Source of the DNA: Acidimicrobiales bacterium
Lineage (GTDB): Bacteria; Actinomycetota; Acidimicrobiia; Acidimicrobiales; SZUA-35
Reading direction: 5' to 3'
Assembly: GCA_041394265.1 (NCBI GenBank)
Contig: JAWKIO010000005.1
Location: 4,154,001-4,218,000, forward strand
DNA: 64,000 bases
Within the stretch, counting starts at the first letter, position 1, and every line of letters starts with the position of its first letter. Position numbers and translations under genes: made by a program. This document shows positions 16,360 through 25,375 of the stretch, one piece after another. The notes beneath the pieces were generated by a model, which did not search any database, was not told where the DNA came from, and saw nothing but the letters and a program-made list of their open reading frames with translations.

Positions 16360-17261
16360 GCGAGAAACGATTCGTACCGCTCTTCGAGCGCGGTGACATT
16401 GGGTCGGTCCAACGGACGATGCGGTACGAGCAACTTCTGTTGGTCAAGCGCCTGAAGGCCGTGACGTAGCATGGGACCGTCCACCTCGTCGAGCACGTCC
16501 TGTCGGACCTGGAGGACGAGGTCGGGTCGAATGCCGACGATCTGTTGGTCAAAAGCAGCGTGATGGATTTTGCACAGCGCCAGTCCGTTGGACGTCGCAG
16601 TCGAGCCACCGAGTCCATCTGGCTTGATATGTGCAGCGTCCAACAATTCGGTGTGCTTCAGACTGCAGAAACCGCATGACCGGCGATATGCCCTAAGTAC
16701 TCGCTGACGAAACTCGGCCTGGTGAAGTCGCTTCCTAGTGACGACTTCGTAGTAGCGCCGCTCGGCGACATCGACGGTGCCAGGGTCGAGTGTCGAGGTG
16801 AAGTTGCCGGGATCCGCCATCATGACCTTCACAGCAAGCTCGGACGGGTGGTCCTCGATGACAAACACGGGCCACGTCGCCTGGTACCAGCCTGGCTCGA
16901 GTCCGTGCAGGTAGATGAGGCCCTTGCCGTGGATCATGGTCTGACGAAGGCCGACGTTGTCCCGATGGTTCGGATCTGTTCCTCGGTAGCGGTACGTGAG
17001 GAGACCGTCGGAGTCGAACTCGTCGTCATAGGGAGCGGGTCGGCTTCCCTTGATTGGCGCCGTCGTCATTGAAAGTGGCAATGCCATCTGCCTTGGCTTC
17101 CAGATTCCCGAGGCTCCGGCGAGAGTGATCAGCTCGCCGTTGACCACGCACTCCTGCGTCAACGCCCTCCAGCTGATCGGTATGCGGCCAGCGTCAGTTC
17201 TCGTCGCGAGAAACTGGAACGCAGCATTCCGCAGCTGGTCATCCAACGAGTCCGTCGCCAC
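16353..17261 (-). CDS. Putative modification-dependent restriction endonuclease (SRA-like + HNH, COG3440 type)
   Basis: 302 residues. The N-terminal two thirds contain GIWKPRQMALPLSMTTAP and LLTYRYRGTDPNHRDNVGLR, the pattern of the SRA-like domain in ScoMcrA/TagI-type enzymes that read modified cytosine or phosphorothioate DNA. The C-terminal HNH module is CGFC...LLDAAHIKPDGLGG...NGLALCKIHHAAFD, with a conserved tail ending RPNVTALEERYESFLAR. A solitary gene without methylase fits type IV defence against modified foreign DNA. GTG start at 17261; TAATCT ends 6 nt upstream. It lies in a stretch with two decayed genes and another HNH gene, consistent with a defence/accessory island. Confidence 0.75.
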   Translation of the reverse strand: MATDSLDDQLRNAAFQFLATRTDAGRIPISWRALTQECVVNGELITLAGASGIWKPRQMALPLSMTTAPIKGSRPAPYDDEFDSDGLLTYRYRGTDPNHRDNVGLRQTMIHGKGLIYLHGLEPGWYQATWPVFVIEDHPSELAVKVMMADPGNFTSTLDPGTVDVAERRYYEVVTRKRLHQAEFRQRVLRAYRRSCGFCSLKHTELLDAAHIKPDGLGGSTATSNGLALCKIHHAAFDQQIVGIRPDLVLQVRQDVLDEVDGPMLRHGLQALDQQKLLVPHRPLDRPNVTALEERYESFLAR

Positions 17262-17267
17262 GGGCCA

Positions 17268-17273
17268 AGATTA
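17268..17273 (-). promoter_or_regulatory. Leaderless -10 box for the SRA-HNH nuclease gene
   Basis: Minus-strand TAATCT ends 6 nt before the GTG at 17261; no ribosome-binding site. Confidence 0.55.
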
Positions 17274-17421
17274 GTGCGCGACGAGTCTCCTCGCCGATGC
17301 AGGTCGCTCGCGGTCGCCTCGTCGACCAATCGCCGAGAGCTACAGGCTCTTGGCTGACGCCCGCCACGATTGATCCCAATGGATCATCTGCGACGAGTCG
17401 CAGCTGCCGACTGGCGTGGGT

Positions 17422-20400
17422 ATGGCAGCGGCATCGATTTCCTCTCCTTCGCGACGGTCGACGATCGGGCGGGGGCGAGCATTCGCCTACTCGATCCTGG
17501 CAATGGTCATCGCTGCGGTGACAGTGCTTGCCGTCGGCGCTACGACCCCGGCCGGTGCGTCGATATCGACCGGCGAGATCGACGGCACCGTCATCGCCCC
17601 CGGAGGCGCACCTGCGGATGGCGTCACCGTCTACCTGTGGGCGTTCGCACCCGACGAACCGCTCGACAGCACCACGACCGACGGCAACGGCGACTTCACC
17701 TTCGCCAACGTGGCGCAAGGTAGCTACAACGTCGAATACGTCGATCCTCGCTACGAGCGGATCTTGCACGGCGGCGAACCGTCGCATCCGACGAGCAACG
17801 TCGCCGTCACCGCCGGTTCGGTGACGACCCTGAATTGGCAGCTTCGCTCGGGTTCGTCTGCCAGCGGGCAGCTGGTCGACACGAATGGCGACCCGATCGA
17901 GGGCGCAACCGTTCGCGCCCGTCTGACATCGCAAGGCGGTCGCCCGTCGAACGAGTCGATATGGGTCGCTGACGCGGCTGCGCCCAACTGGAATTCGCTG
18001 CGGTGGTCGTCGACGACCACCGGCGCCGACGGGCGCTACACCCTGCCCGGGCTGGCCTACGGCGACTACATCCTCGAGTTCACCGCCCCTGGCTTCACCA
18101 CTCAGTACTGGGACGGCTATCTCACCCCGGCCAATGCTCTGCATATCGAGCGCGGTCGGCAGCTCGTCGGCATCGACGCCGTGTTGAGCGCCTCGGTCGC
18201 CATCACGGGCGTCGTAACTGACGGAGACGGCGCACCCGTCGCCGGTGTCGACGTCGTCGCCACCGGTGCCTACTCGTTCGCCGGGAGCTGGGGCGCAGTG
18301 AGCGGACCCGACGGCAGCTACCGCATCGACGGCTTGATGCCGTCCACGTACACCGTCGACTTCGGCGGTGAGCCGGTCGGCTACCACTCGGTGGCCGGCG
18401 TCACTGCGGGAACGCTCGCCGCCGGCTCGACCGGGGTCGTCGACCAACAGCTCGACCGCATGGGTTCACTGACCGGCACGTTGATCGGCGACGACGGCGA
18501 ACCGGTGGCCGACATGATGGTCGGCCTCTACGGCGACTCGCCGTACTTCCCCGAGTACTACACCTACAGCGCGACCGATGGCTCGTTCGAACTGCTCGCA
18601 CTGCAGCTCCGCACCTATCCGCGCCTGCACATCGGCAGTGTGGCCCCGCTCCCGACCGCCTACCTTCCGCTCGACGTCACCGACGGCCTGACAGTGACCG
18701 ACGGGCTGGCGACCGATCTCGGCGTCGTCACCGTCGCCGTCGGCGCTGTCATCACCGGACAAGTCTTCGACGATGGTGGCTCACCGGTCGCCGGTGTCAC
18801 GGTCACCGCAGGGGGCGTCTCGGGCGCTCGCTCGCATCCGTCCGGTGCCGACGGTACCTATGTCATCGGTGGCCTTGCCGACGGGACGTACGAGGTATCG
18901 AACCAGTCCGACGGCTCCGTCGGTGTGGCGACTGTCTCGAACGTTGCCACCGCGCTCGGACAACCGGCGACCGGGGTCGACCTCGTGTTGCCCGAGCCGG
19001 CGGCGACCGTTGCCGTCACCGGCACCGTCGTCGATAGCCAGGGGCAGCCGATCGCCGGTGTCAACATCACCGCCAGTCACGAGCTCGGCTACTGGACACG
19101 ACAGGGAGTCACCGGCCCCGATGGGACCTACTCGGTCGAGCTCGGCCTGGGCGGCAACACGATCGTTCGCGCCAATGGCGGCAGCGTCGGCTACGGGTCG
19201 GCGGTCAGCGACGCGGTGGTCGAGGGGAGCGTCGGCGCCGAGGGTGTCGACTTCGCACTGACCAAGCTGCCGTCGATCGTTGGCACCGTGAGCGGTCCCG
19301 ACGGTCATCCAATCGCCGGCATCCGCGTGGGCGGGTCCTGGTCGAACGTCGAGACCGACGCCCAGGGACACTATGAGTACCTGTGGGCCTCGCCCGGCGA
19401 CTTCGCACTCGGTTTCGCCGATCCCAGCGCCAGGTTCGCCCCGTCGACCCAGATCGTCACGGTCCCCGCGGGAGAGTCCGTCACGACCCTCGACGTCCAA
19501 CTGGCGCACGGCTACACCCTCAGCGGTCGTGTGTCCGGTCCGAACGGCGAGGTCGCCCCGGATCTCACCGTGCAGCTGCTCGATGGCGACGGTGCGATCA
19601 TCGACACGGCATCGACCAGCTCGGTCGGCACCTACGCCATCTACGGCGTGCCGACCGGTTCCTACGTCATCCGTGTGATCGATGATCGGCCCAGCCCGAC
19701 GTGGGGTGAGTCGTACCTCGACGACGGCGCAGCGGTCGTGGTCAGCGGCGCCACGAGCGGGCTCGACATCGAGCTGGTGCCCAACGGGACCATCTCGGGT
19801 CGCGTGACCAACGAACTCGGTGCCAGCATGGTGAACGCAGAGGTCACCGCAGTCCGACACGACAGCGGTCTCGCCGTGGCCGTCGCAATGACCGACAGCG
19901 GCGGCAACTACACACTCTCCGGACTCGGTTCGGCGTCCTACGACATCCGCTTCGACGGCGACGCTGTTGGCGCCGAGTGGTACGACGACGCCCTCGACCG
20001 GGCTGGCGCGCTGGCGGTCGTCGTGCCGGCCGGCGGCTCGATCACGAACATCGACGCGAGCGTGGGACCGGAGACGGAGGTGTCGGGGACAGTCACCGAC
20101 GTCAACGGTGATCCCGTCGCCAACCTGGCCATCACCACCGTCCCCGTCGACGGTGACAACGTCGTCGACTGGGCCTACACCGGGGCCGACGGCACCTATC
20201 AGCTGTCGGTCGATCCGGGCAGCTACCACATCGTCACCGGCGAGCAGGTCGGCGTCGCCGCCACCTGTTACGGCGACACCGTCGACCGCTCGGCGGCGAT
20301 CGCGGTCGACGTGGCTCGGACCGATCTCGTCGACATCGACATCGAGGTCGCCCACGGCGCCACCGGCACGATCTCCGGCGTGGTCCTCGATGGTGATGGC

Positions 20401-21786
20401 GCACCGAGCGAGGGCGGCGCGGTCACCGTTCGCAACGTCGACACCGGCGAGACGTATCAGTACTTCCCGGGCGGCGATGGCCTGTGGTCGGTGCTCGTAC
20501 CCGCGGGGGCCTACACCGCCGAGGTCTACGTCTACGCCAGCGACGTCACGTTCGTCCACGGTGGCGACACCCCGACGGTGTTCGAGATCGGCGACGGGAC
20601 GACCATCGACAACGTGGTCCTGACACTCGACGGCTCCACACCGGAGGTGACACCCGGTGCCGGTGTCGTCGCCAACGCCGATGCCGCCTCGACCGATGAA
20701 GACGTCGCTGTCGTGGTCGATGTGCTTGCGAACGACGTCGACCTGGCCGATCCCGTGGTCACCATCGTCACCTCGGCTGACCACGGCACGCTCGACGTGT
20801 TGGCCGGCGGCACCGTTCGCTACACGCCGAACGAGCACTGGCACGGTGTCGACGCCTTCACCTATCAGGTGTGTACCAGCGCCTCGGCCTGCGACTCAGC
20901 CATCGTCACCGTGAGCGTGGCAAGTATCAACGATCGGCCCCTTGCGGTCGACGATTCCTACTCGGTCGCCTCGGTGAACGATCCGTTCGTCACACCGGCC
21001 CCCGGCGTCCTTTCGAACGACAGCGACGTCGACGGCGACGCACTGACCGCCGAGCTCGTCACCGGCCCAGCCCACGGCACCGTCGTGGTCGGATCCGACG
21101 GAGGCTTCACCTACACCCCCGACGGCTCGTCTTGCGGCTCAGAGACCTTCGAGTACCGGGTGAGCGATGCGGTCGACACCGATACGGGCACCGTGACGCT
21201 CGAGATCACCTGCCCGGCAGCCACGACGACCACCACCACGCAGCCAACCACCACCACGACCCAGCCCACCACGACGACGACGCAGCCCACGACGACCACG
21301 ACGACCCAGCCGACCACGACGACGACCACCCGTCCGGCGACGACCACGACGACGGCAGCGCCCGTGCGACGCGATCTGCCGCTGAACGATGCGACGTCGT
21401 TGGCGGAGGTGATCGAGTCGAGGGACTACGTGCCCGACCGGGACGCCGACACCATGCGGCTGTACCGGGCGTTCTTCGATCGTGATCCCGACCTGGCCGG
21501 GGCCAAGTACTGGTTGGTCGAATCACGTTCTGGCATCAACTACGACGACGTCGCCTGGGGCTTCGCCAACTCGACCGAGTTCCAGCAGACGTACGGTGGT
21601 GGCCTCACCAACCGGCGCTTCCTCGAGATCGTCTACACGAACGTGCTCGGTCGCACGCCCGACCCGGTCGGGTTCAACTACTGGCTCGCCACGATGGATG
21701 CCGGCCTCGATCGACATCTGGTCGTTCGCTGGGTGGCGGCAGGGCACGAGTTCGAAGCCCGCTTCCCGTATCAGCCGAGCAGCTGA
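17422..21786 (+). CDS. Giant secreted repeat protein: 11 carboxypeptidase-regulatory-like domains, two Ig-like domains, DUF4214
   Basis: 1454 residues. The signal peptide is at ~18-48 with an AGA-S type cleavage site. Eleven ~85-residue domains follow, each opening with a (T/S)GxVxDxxGxPVAGVxV strand pair (ITGVVTDGDGAPVAGVDV, VITGQVFDDGGSPVAGVTV and so on). Two 'tandem Ig' domains (about 1083-1170 and 1175-1265; VVDVLANDVD, GVLSNDSDVDGD) precede a Thr-rich TTTTTQP spacer (~1266-1315). The C-terminal DUF4214 domain (~1330-1450) contains LYRAFFDRDPDLAGAKYW and VLGRTPDPVGFNYW. No LPXTG motif, so it is secreted or held by DUF4214. An adhesin or matrix scaffold is likely. Start ATG 17422; GTG 17416 is equally possible. 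Confidence 0.85.
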   Translation: MAAASISSPSRRSTIGRGRAFAYSILAMVIAAVTVLAVGATTPAGASISTGEIDGTVIAPGGAPADGVTVYLWAFAPDEPLDSTTTDGNGDFTFANVAQGSYNVEYVDPRYERILHGGEPSHPTSNVAVTAGSVTTLNWQLRSGSSASGQLVDTNGDPIEGATVRARLTSQGGRPSNESIWVADAAAPNWNSLRWSSTTTGADGRYTLPGLAYGDYILEFTAPGFTTQYWDGYLTPANALHIERGRQLVGIDAVLSASVAITGVVTDGDGAPVAGVDVVATGAYSFAGSWGAVSGPDGSYRIDGLMPSTYTVDFGGEPVGYHSVAGVTAGTLAAGSTGVVDQQLDRMGSLTGTLIGDDGEPVADMMVGLYGDSPYFPEYYTYSATDGSFELLALQLRTYPRLHIGSVAPLPTAYLPLDVTDGLTVTDGLATDLGVVTVAVGAVITGQVFDDGGSPVAGVTVTAGGVSGARSHPSGADGTYVIGGLADGTYEVSNQSDGSVGVATVSNVATALGQPATGVDLVLPEPAATVAVTGTVVDSQGQPIAGVNITASHELGYWTRQGVTGPDGTYSVELGLGGNTIVRANGGSVGYGSAVSDAVVEGSVGAEGVDFALTKLPSIVGTVSGPDGHPIAGIRVGGSWSNVETDAQGHYEYLWASPGDFALGFADPSARFAPSTQIVTVPAGESVTTLDVQLAHGYTLSGRVSGPNGEVAPDLTVQLLDGDGAIIDTASTSSVGTYAIYGVPTGSYVIRVIDDRPSPTWGESYLDDGAAVVVSGATSGLDIELVPNGTISGRVTNELGASMVNAEVTAVRHDSGLAVAVAMTDSGGNYTLSGLGSASYDIRFDGDAVGAEWYDDALDRAGALAVVVPAGGSITNIDASVGPETEVSGTVTDVNGDPVANLAITTVPVDGDNVVDWAYTGADGTYQLSVDPGSYHIVTGEQVGVAATCYGDTVDRSAAIAVDVARTDLVDIDIEVAHGATGTISGVVLDGDGAPSEGGAVTVRNVDTGETYQYFPGGDGLWSVLVPAGAYTAEVYVYASDVTFVHGGDTPTVFEIGDGTTIDNVVLTLDGSTPEVTPGAGVVANADAASTDEDVAVVVDVLANDVDLADPVVTIVTSADHGTLDVLAGGTVRYTPNEHWHGVDAFTYQVCTSASACDSAIVTVSVASINDRPLAVDDSYSVASVNDPFVTPAPGVLSNDSDVDGDALTAELVTGPAHGTVVVGSDGGFTYTPDGSSCGSETFEYRVSDAVDTDTGTVTLEITCPAATTTTTTQPTTTTTQPTTTTTQPTTTTTTQPTTTTTTRPATTTTTAAPVRRDLPLNDATSLAEVIESRDYVPDRDADTMRLYRAFFDRDPDLAGAKYWLVESRSGINYDDVAWGFANSTEFQQTYGGGLTNRRFLEIVYTNVLGRTPDPVGFNYWLATMDAGLDRHLVVRWVAAGHEFEARFPYQPSS

Positions 21787-21803
21787 TCGGAGCCGTGGTC
21801 CGC

Positions 21804-21840
21804 TGCGGCTGGCTGAGCGAATCGACGCCGGCCAGCCGCA
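21804..21840 (+). terminator. Terminator after the giant repeat protein
   Basis: TGCGGCTGGC (21804-21813) pairs perfectly with GCCAGCCGCA (21831-21840), loop 17 nt. The rest of 21841-22088 shows no gene. Confidence 0.7.
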
Positions 21841-22088
21841 GATCTCGGCGCCCGAGTCGGAATCGCAGTCGGAACACCGCCTGTCCATGACATCGGTGGT
21901 GGCACGGTGCCGTTTTCGGTCGCCAGGCACGAACAACGCAAGACCTGAGTGGATCGGCCGATAGGTCGTTCGAACTATTTGTTGCGACGGTGGGGAACTC
22001 GATTCGAGTGTCCACCGTCTCAGCTCTCGAACGGCAACTCGCCGAGACTCCGGAACGACCGGACAACCACATCGCAGGAGACAGGGTC

Positions 22089-23378
22089 ATGCAGAAGTCA
22101 CGAATCAAGGTGATGGGAGCAGCGGCGGCCGTTGCCGTCGTCGCCGGTGGCGGCGTGGGCGCATGGTGGATCACGAACGACTCGCCGAGGTCGAGCGTCA
22201 TCTCGGCCGAGGCCGGGGCCGCCGCCCGGGCCGAGCAGGCGCTGCACCTTCCAGGTGTCGGGGGAGCGGAGACGATGGCAGCCATGGCGTCGTCCGACTC
22301 CAAGGTCGCGGCCGATGCGGCGATCGCGATCGACTGCGGCTTCGGCGGTGAGCCGTACGTCCCGACCGAGGAAGAACTGGCATCCGCCAATGCCGACACC
22401 GACGCCATCGTGGCGCTGTTCGACAGCTACGGCGTGGCCTACACGGTGACCACCGACGACTCCGGCTTCCGCTACGTCGAGTTCGACTACAACGACATGG
22501 TCGCCTCGTCGGTCATGAACAGCTACTGGGACACCAGGTACCCGGTCGAGCCGCCGAGCCAGGCCGACCTCGACGAGGTCCGCCACCAGAACGACGTGAT
22601 CGCCAAGGCGCTCGACGCCGCCCAGGTCAGCTACACCCGGACGACCGACGACAACGGTTGGGAGTCGCTCGAGTGGGACTGGGACAACCCCGCGGCGCAG
22701 GAAGCAGTCGACGCCGCCTACGCCGAGCTCTACCCGCCGCAGCCCCCGTCTGCCGAGGAACTGGCGCAGATGACGGCCGAGAACGACAAGCTCGCTGCTG
22801 CCTTCGACGCTGCCGGCGTCGCCTACACCCGTCAGAGCGACGAGCTCGGCTGGGAGTGGATCGAGTGGGACTACGACGATGAGGCGTTGAACGAGAAGGT
22901 CAACGCCGTGTTCGAAGAGCTCTACCCGGTCGAGCCGGGCCTGGGCTGTGAGACGATGATGGTCGACGACACCCCGATGCCGGAAGCGACCGCGGGCGTC
23001 GAAGGCCAGGCCCGTGAGGGTGTGGAGTCGGGCGAGAGCACTGCGCCGAGCGAAGGAGGGTCGGTCGAAGCCGTCGAGGCCGAGCCCGTGGACCCGGATG
23101 AGGTCGTGGTCAGCACCGACGAAGCGCCGGCCGAGGAGGCGCCGATAGTCGAGGTCGAGGACGACACGATCATGATCGCACCCGAACCCGGCAGCGAGTT
23201 CACCGCCGAGCAGATCGCCCAGCGGGACGCCGAAGCCGAGGCGCTCCACGCGGGCATGGAGGCAGCGGGCGTGACCGTGCGGACCGAGGGCGAGTCGCCC
23301 TGGCAGACGGTCCTGTTCGACGTGAACAACACCGCCGCCATCGACGTGGTGAAGGCGATCCTCGCCGCCCGAGGCTGA
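22089..23378 (+). CDS. Membrane-anchored protein with four copies of an unrecognised ~60-residue repeat
   Basis: 429 residues; AGGAG 9 nt before the ATG. An N-terminal signal-anchor (VMGAAAAVAVVAGGGVGAWW) is followed by an exported part. Three repeats are adjacent, each ending in a hydrophobic/aromatic strand block: YGVAYTVTTDDSGFRYVEFD, AQVSYTRTTDDNGWESLEWD and AGVAYTRQSDELGWEWIEWD, separated by PPSxxxLxxxxxxNDxxAxAxDA helices. After an acidic Pro/Glu linker (~290-365) a fourth, more diverged copy closes the protein (GVTVRTEGESPWQTVLFDVN). The unit is about 25 helical residues plus a beta hairpin. I do not know this domain. Strongly acidic; probably a cell-surface or periplasmic sensor or anchor. 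Confidence 0.75.
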   Translation: MQKSRIKVMGAAAAVAVVAGGGVGAWWITNDSPRSSVISAEAGAAARAEQALHLPGVGGAETMAAMASSDSKVAADAAIAIDCGFGGEPYVPTEEELASANADTDAIVALFDSYGVAYTVTTDDSGFRYVEFDYNDMVASSVMNSYWDTRYPVEPPSQADLDEVRHQNDVIAKALDAAQVSYTRTTDDNGWESLEWDWDNPAAQEAVDAAYAELYPPQPPSAEELAQMTAENDKLAAAFDAAGVAYTRQSDELGWEWIEWDYDDEALNEKVNAVFEELYPVEPGLGCETMMVDDTPMPEATAGVEGQAREGVESGESTAPSEGGSVEAVEAEPVDPDEVVVSTDEAPAEEAPIVEVEDDTIMIAPEPGSEFTAEQIAQRDAEAEALHAGMEAAGVTVRTEGESPWQTVLFDVNNTAAIDVVKAILAARG

Positions 23379-23397
23379 CCGGCTCGATCGCTGATCC

Positions 23398-23500
23398 AAC
23401 GCCGATCTGCCCGCCCGTGTCACACCGGGCGGGCAGACTCGCGTCATCGGAGCTGGTGCTCCCGTCGAACTCCTTGCAGCATCCGAAGGAAGCACCCAAA
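23398..23500 (+). promoter_or_regulatory. Conserved leader of coiled-coil paralogue 2
   Basis: CTGCCCGCCC (23407-23416) and GGGCGGGCAG (23427-23436) form a perfect 10-bp stem; GGAGC-TGGT-GCTCC (23449-23462) forms a second hairpin; AAGGAAG precedes the ATG by about 9 nt. The same block recurs before paralogue 3 with only a few differences. The first stem may double as terminator of the preceding gene. Confidence 0.65.
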
Positions 23501-23827
23501 ATGAAAGCCACCGAAAAAGACCGTCTCGACCTGCGGCAGGAACTCGAGCGCGTCTTCTCCAACAAGCGTTTCGCCGAGATCGCAATGGAAGCCATGCCAC
23601 CAATCGACTACGACCGGCTCGCCACGAAGGACGACGTCGCTGCCCTGGGCGTCGAGCTACGAGGCGAGATGGCGGTGTTGCGAGGCGAGATGGCTGAGCT
23701 GCGAGGCGACATGAAGACGGAGATCGTGGCCGTGCGGGGTGAGATCGTCACGTTGGGTCGGCAACTCCTGCTCGGTCAGCTCACCACCATGGTCATGCTC
23801 GGCGCCTGGGTCGCCGCCCTGAACTGA
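23501..23827 (+). CDS. Small coiled-coil protein with C-terminal membrane segment, paralogue 2
   Basis: 108 residues. The N-terminal block EKDRLDLRQELERVFSNKRF through IDYDRLATKDDVAALGVEL is nearly identical to paralogue 3. Heptad units LRGEMAV-LRGEMAE-LRGDMKT follow, then a second helix EIVAVRGEIVTLGRQLLLGQ and the hydrophobic LTTMVMLGAWVAALN end. The ATG is fixed by the conserved AAGGAAG site and by conservation of the first codons among copies. Predicted to form a membrane-tethered coiled-coil oligomer; function unknown. Confidence 0.82.
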   Translation: MKATEKDRLDLRQELERVFSNKRFAEIAMEAMPPIDYDRLATKDDVAALGVELRGEMAVLRGEMAELRGDMKTEIVAVRGEIVTLGRQLLLGQLTTMVMLGAWVAALN

Positions 23828-23923
23828 CGTTCGCCATCGCCGGGGCCGGCTCGGAACTCGGGGGTGATGCGCAGCTCATGGAGACGACCGGCTCAGGCTT
23901 GGCCGACGCGAGCAGGCGTCGGG

Positions 23924-23929
23924 TACTGT
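23924..23929 (+). promoter_or_regulatory. Leaderless -10 box for the DUF6285 gene
   Basis: TACTGT ends 6 nt before the ATG at 23936; no ribosome-binding site. Confidence 0.6.
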
Positions 23930-23935
23930 CCGCCG

Positions 23936-24322
23936 ATGCAGAACGAACCGAGTGCCGCCGATCTGTTGTCGGTGGTGGCCGAGACGCTGCGCAACGACGT
24001 GGTGCCGGCGCTCACCGGAGCGACACAACACCATGCCCGGGTGGCGGCGAGCCTGGTCAGCATCGTCGAGCGGGAACTTCGTATCGGCGTGGGGTCCAAC
24101 GAAGCCGAGCTCGTCACGGTCCGGGAGATGTTGCGGGCGATGTCGGTCGACGACGTCCCCGTCGATCTGGCCTCGGCCCGGGCCACGCTGAGCCAGGTGC
24201 TACGAAGCAGGACCCTGGACGATCCGGCCACACAGGAGCTGATCTGGAACGGGCTCCTCGAAGGCGTGATCGCCGATCTCGAGATCGCCAAGCCGGGGTA
24301 TGCCGACTGGAGCGAGGACTGA
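23936..24322 (+). CDS. DUF6285-like protein
   Basis: 128 residues, mostly helical, with PSAADLLSVVAETLRNDVVPAL at the start. This type of small protein is typically encoded beside an APH-like phosphotransferase and acyl-CoA dehydrogenase genes in Actinobacteria. Its stop codon overlaps the next ATG (TGATG), so it is translationally coupled to the phosphotransferase and probably acts with it. No catalytic residues can be suggested. The start at 23936 rests on the leaderless box and on the family's short N-terminus. Confidence 0.7.
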   Translation: MQNEPSAADLLSVVAETLRNDVVPALTGATQHHARVAASLVSIVERELRIGVGSNEAELVTVREMLRAMSVDDVPVDLASARATLSQVLRSRTLDDPATQELIWNGLLEGVIADLEIAKPGYADWSED

Positions 24323-25320
24323 TGGACGAGCCGATCGAGCACCGCCTCGAGCGATGGTTGAGCGAGGTCGAAGGAGCGCCGGTGACCGTCGAGGGCTTTG
24401 CGCCGGTATCGGCCGGCGCCCGTCGAGTCAACGCCCTCTTCGACGCCGTGCGTCCCGGCGGGACCGAACGTCTGTCGTTCACCATGAACCAGACCGAGGA
24501 GATCGAGATCATCGGCGTGGCGGTCGAGGCGGGCGTGCGGACCCTGGCCGAGCAGGCAGGCGTGCGCACGCCGAAGATCCACCACGTCTGCACCGACCCC
24601 TCGGCAGTCGGGGGCCCGTTCTTCATCAGCACCGCCGTCGACGGTGTCTCGATCCCACGGCAGATCATGCGCAAGGTCGACTCGCTCGGACTGGGTGAGA
24701 CGATCGTCGATCAGCTGGGCACGGCGATGGCACGGCTCCACTCGATCGACATCGACCTCGCTCCCGAGCTGCTGCCCCGGCCCGAGAACGCCGACCCGGT
24801 CATGACCGCGCTCGGTCTGTTGCGAGAGGCGATCGACACCATGGTCGAACCGTCGCCGACGTTCTCGATGGCCCTGCGCCGGCTCGAGGACAGCGCGCCC
24901 GACGAGCCGGCGTCCATTGTGATCGTCCACCGCGACATCCGAGTGGGCAACATCATCGTCGACGACGACGGCCTGGCCGCAGTGCTCGACTGGGAGACGT
25001 GCCACCTCGGCGATGCGATGGAAGACCTGGTGTGGCCATGTCTTCGCATGTGGCGCTTCAGTGAGAACCAGCACCGCGTCGGCGGCCTCGCCGGCATCGA
25101 CGTGCTGCGCTCGGCGTACGAACGTGGCGGCGGCCAGTGGGACCAGACGAGATTCGACTGGTGGCGGCTGCTCGCCACCGTGCGGTGGGGCGTGTCGTTG
25201 ACGGGCCAGGCTCGCGCCCATCTCGAGGGTCGACATCGCTCGATCGTGATGGCGGCGTCCGGTCGACGACGCAGTGAACTCGAGTACGACACGTTGATGC
25301 TGCTTCGTCCCGGCCGATAG
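24322..25320 (+). CDS. APH-like phosphotransferase, partner of DUF6285
   Basis: 332 residues of the APH/ACAD10-type kinase fold. The Brenner motif is VHRDIRVGNIIV (catalytic Asp present) and the metal site VLDWETCHLGDAMEDL. The N-lobe has FTMNQTEEIEI and GGPFFISTAVDG. Homologues usually sit with acyl-CoA dehydrogenases or ligases and are thought to phosphorylate hydroxyacyl intermediates in lipid or sterol catabolism. It starts inside the DUF6285 stop codon and is followed 55 nt later by a RidA gene. A second APH protein lies at 14198-15229 and shares the same motifs but not the partner. Confidence 0.85.
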   Translation: MDEPIEHRLERWLSEVEGAPVTVEGFAPVSAGARRVNALFDAVRPGGTERLSFTMNQTEEIEIIGVAVEAGVRTLAEQAGVRTPKIHHVCTDPSAVGGPFFISTAVDGVSIPRQIMRKVDSLGLGETIVDQLGTAMARLHSIDIDLAPELLPRPENADPVMTALGLLREAIDTMVEPSPTFSMALRRLEDSAPDEPASIVIVHRDIRVGNIIVDDDGLAAVLDWETCHLGDAMEDLVWPCLRMWRFSENQHRVGGLAGIDVLRSAYERGGGQWDQTRFDWWRLLATVRWGVSLTGQARAHLEGRHRSIVMAASGRRRSELEYDTLMLLRPGR

Positions 25321-25375
25321 CTCGCTCGTTCGAGGTCGCTTGCGGCCCCACGGCAAAGGTGCTGACATCTCGCAG

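Noticed and set aside
18781..20844. 687-codon minus-strand frame within the giant repeat protein gene
   Set aside because: Antisense shadow created by the GC-rich third positions; Val/Asp/Gly/Arg-rich nonsense composition without signal, motif or start signal.
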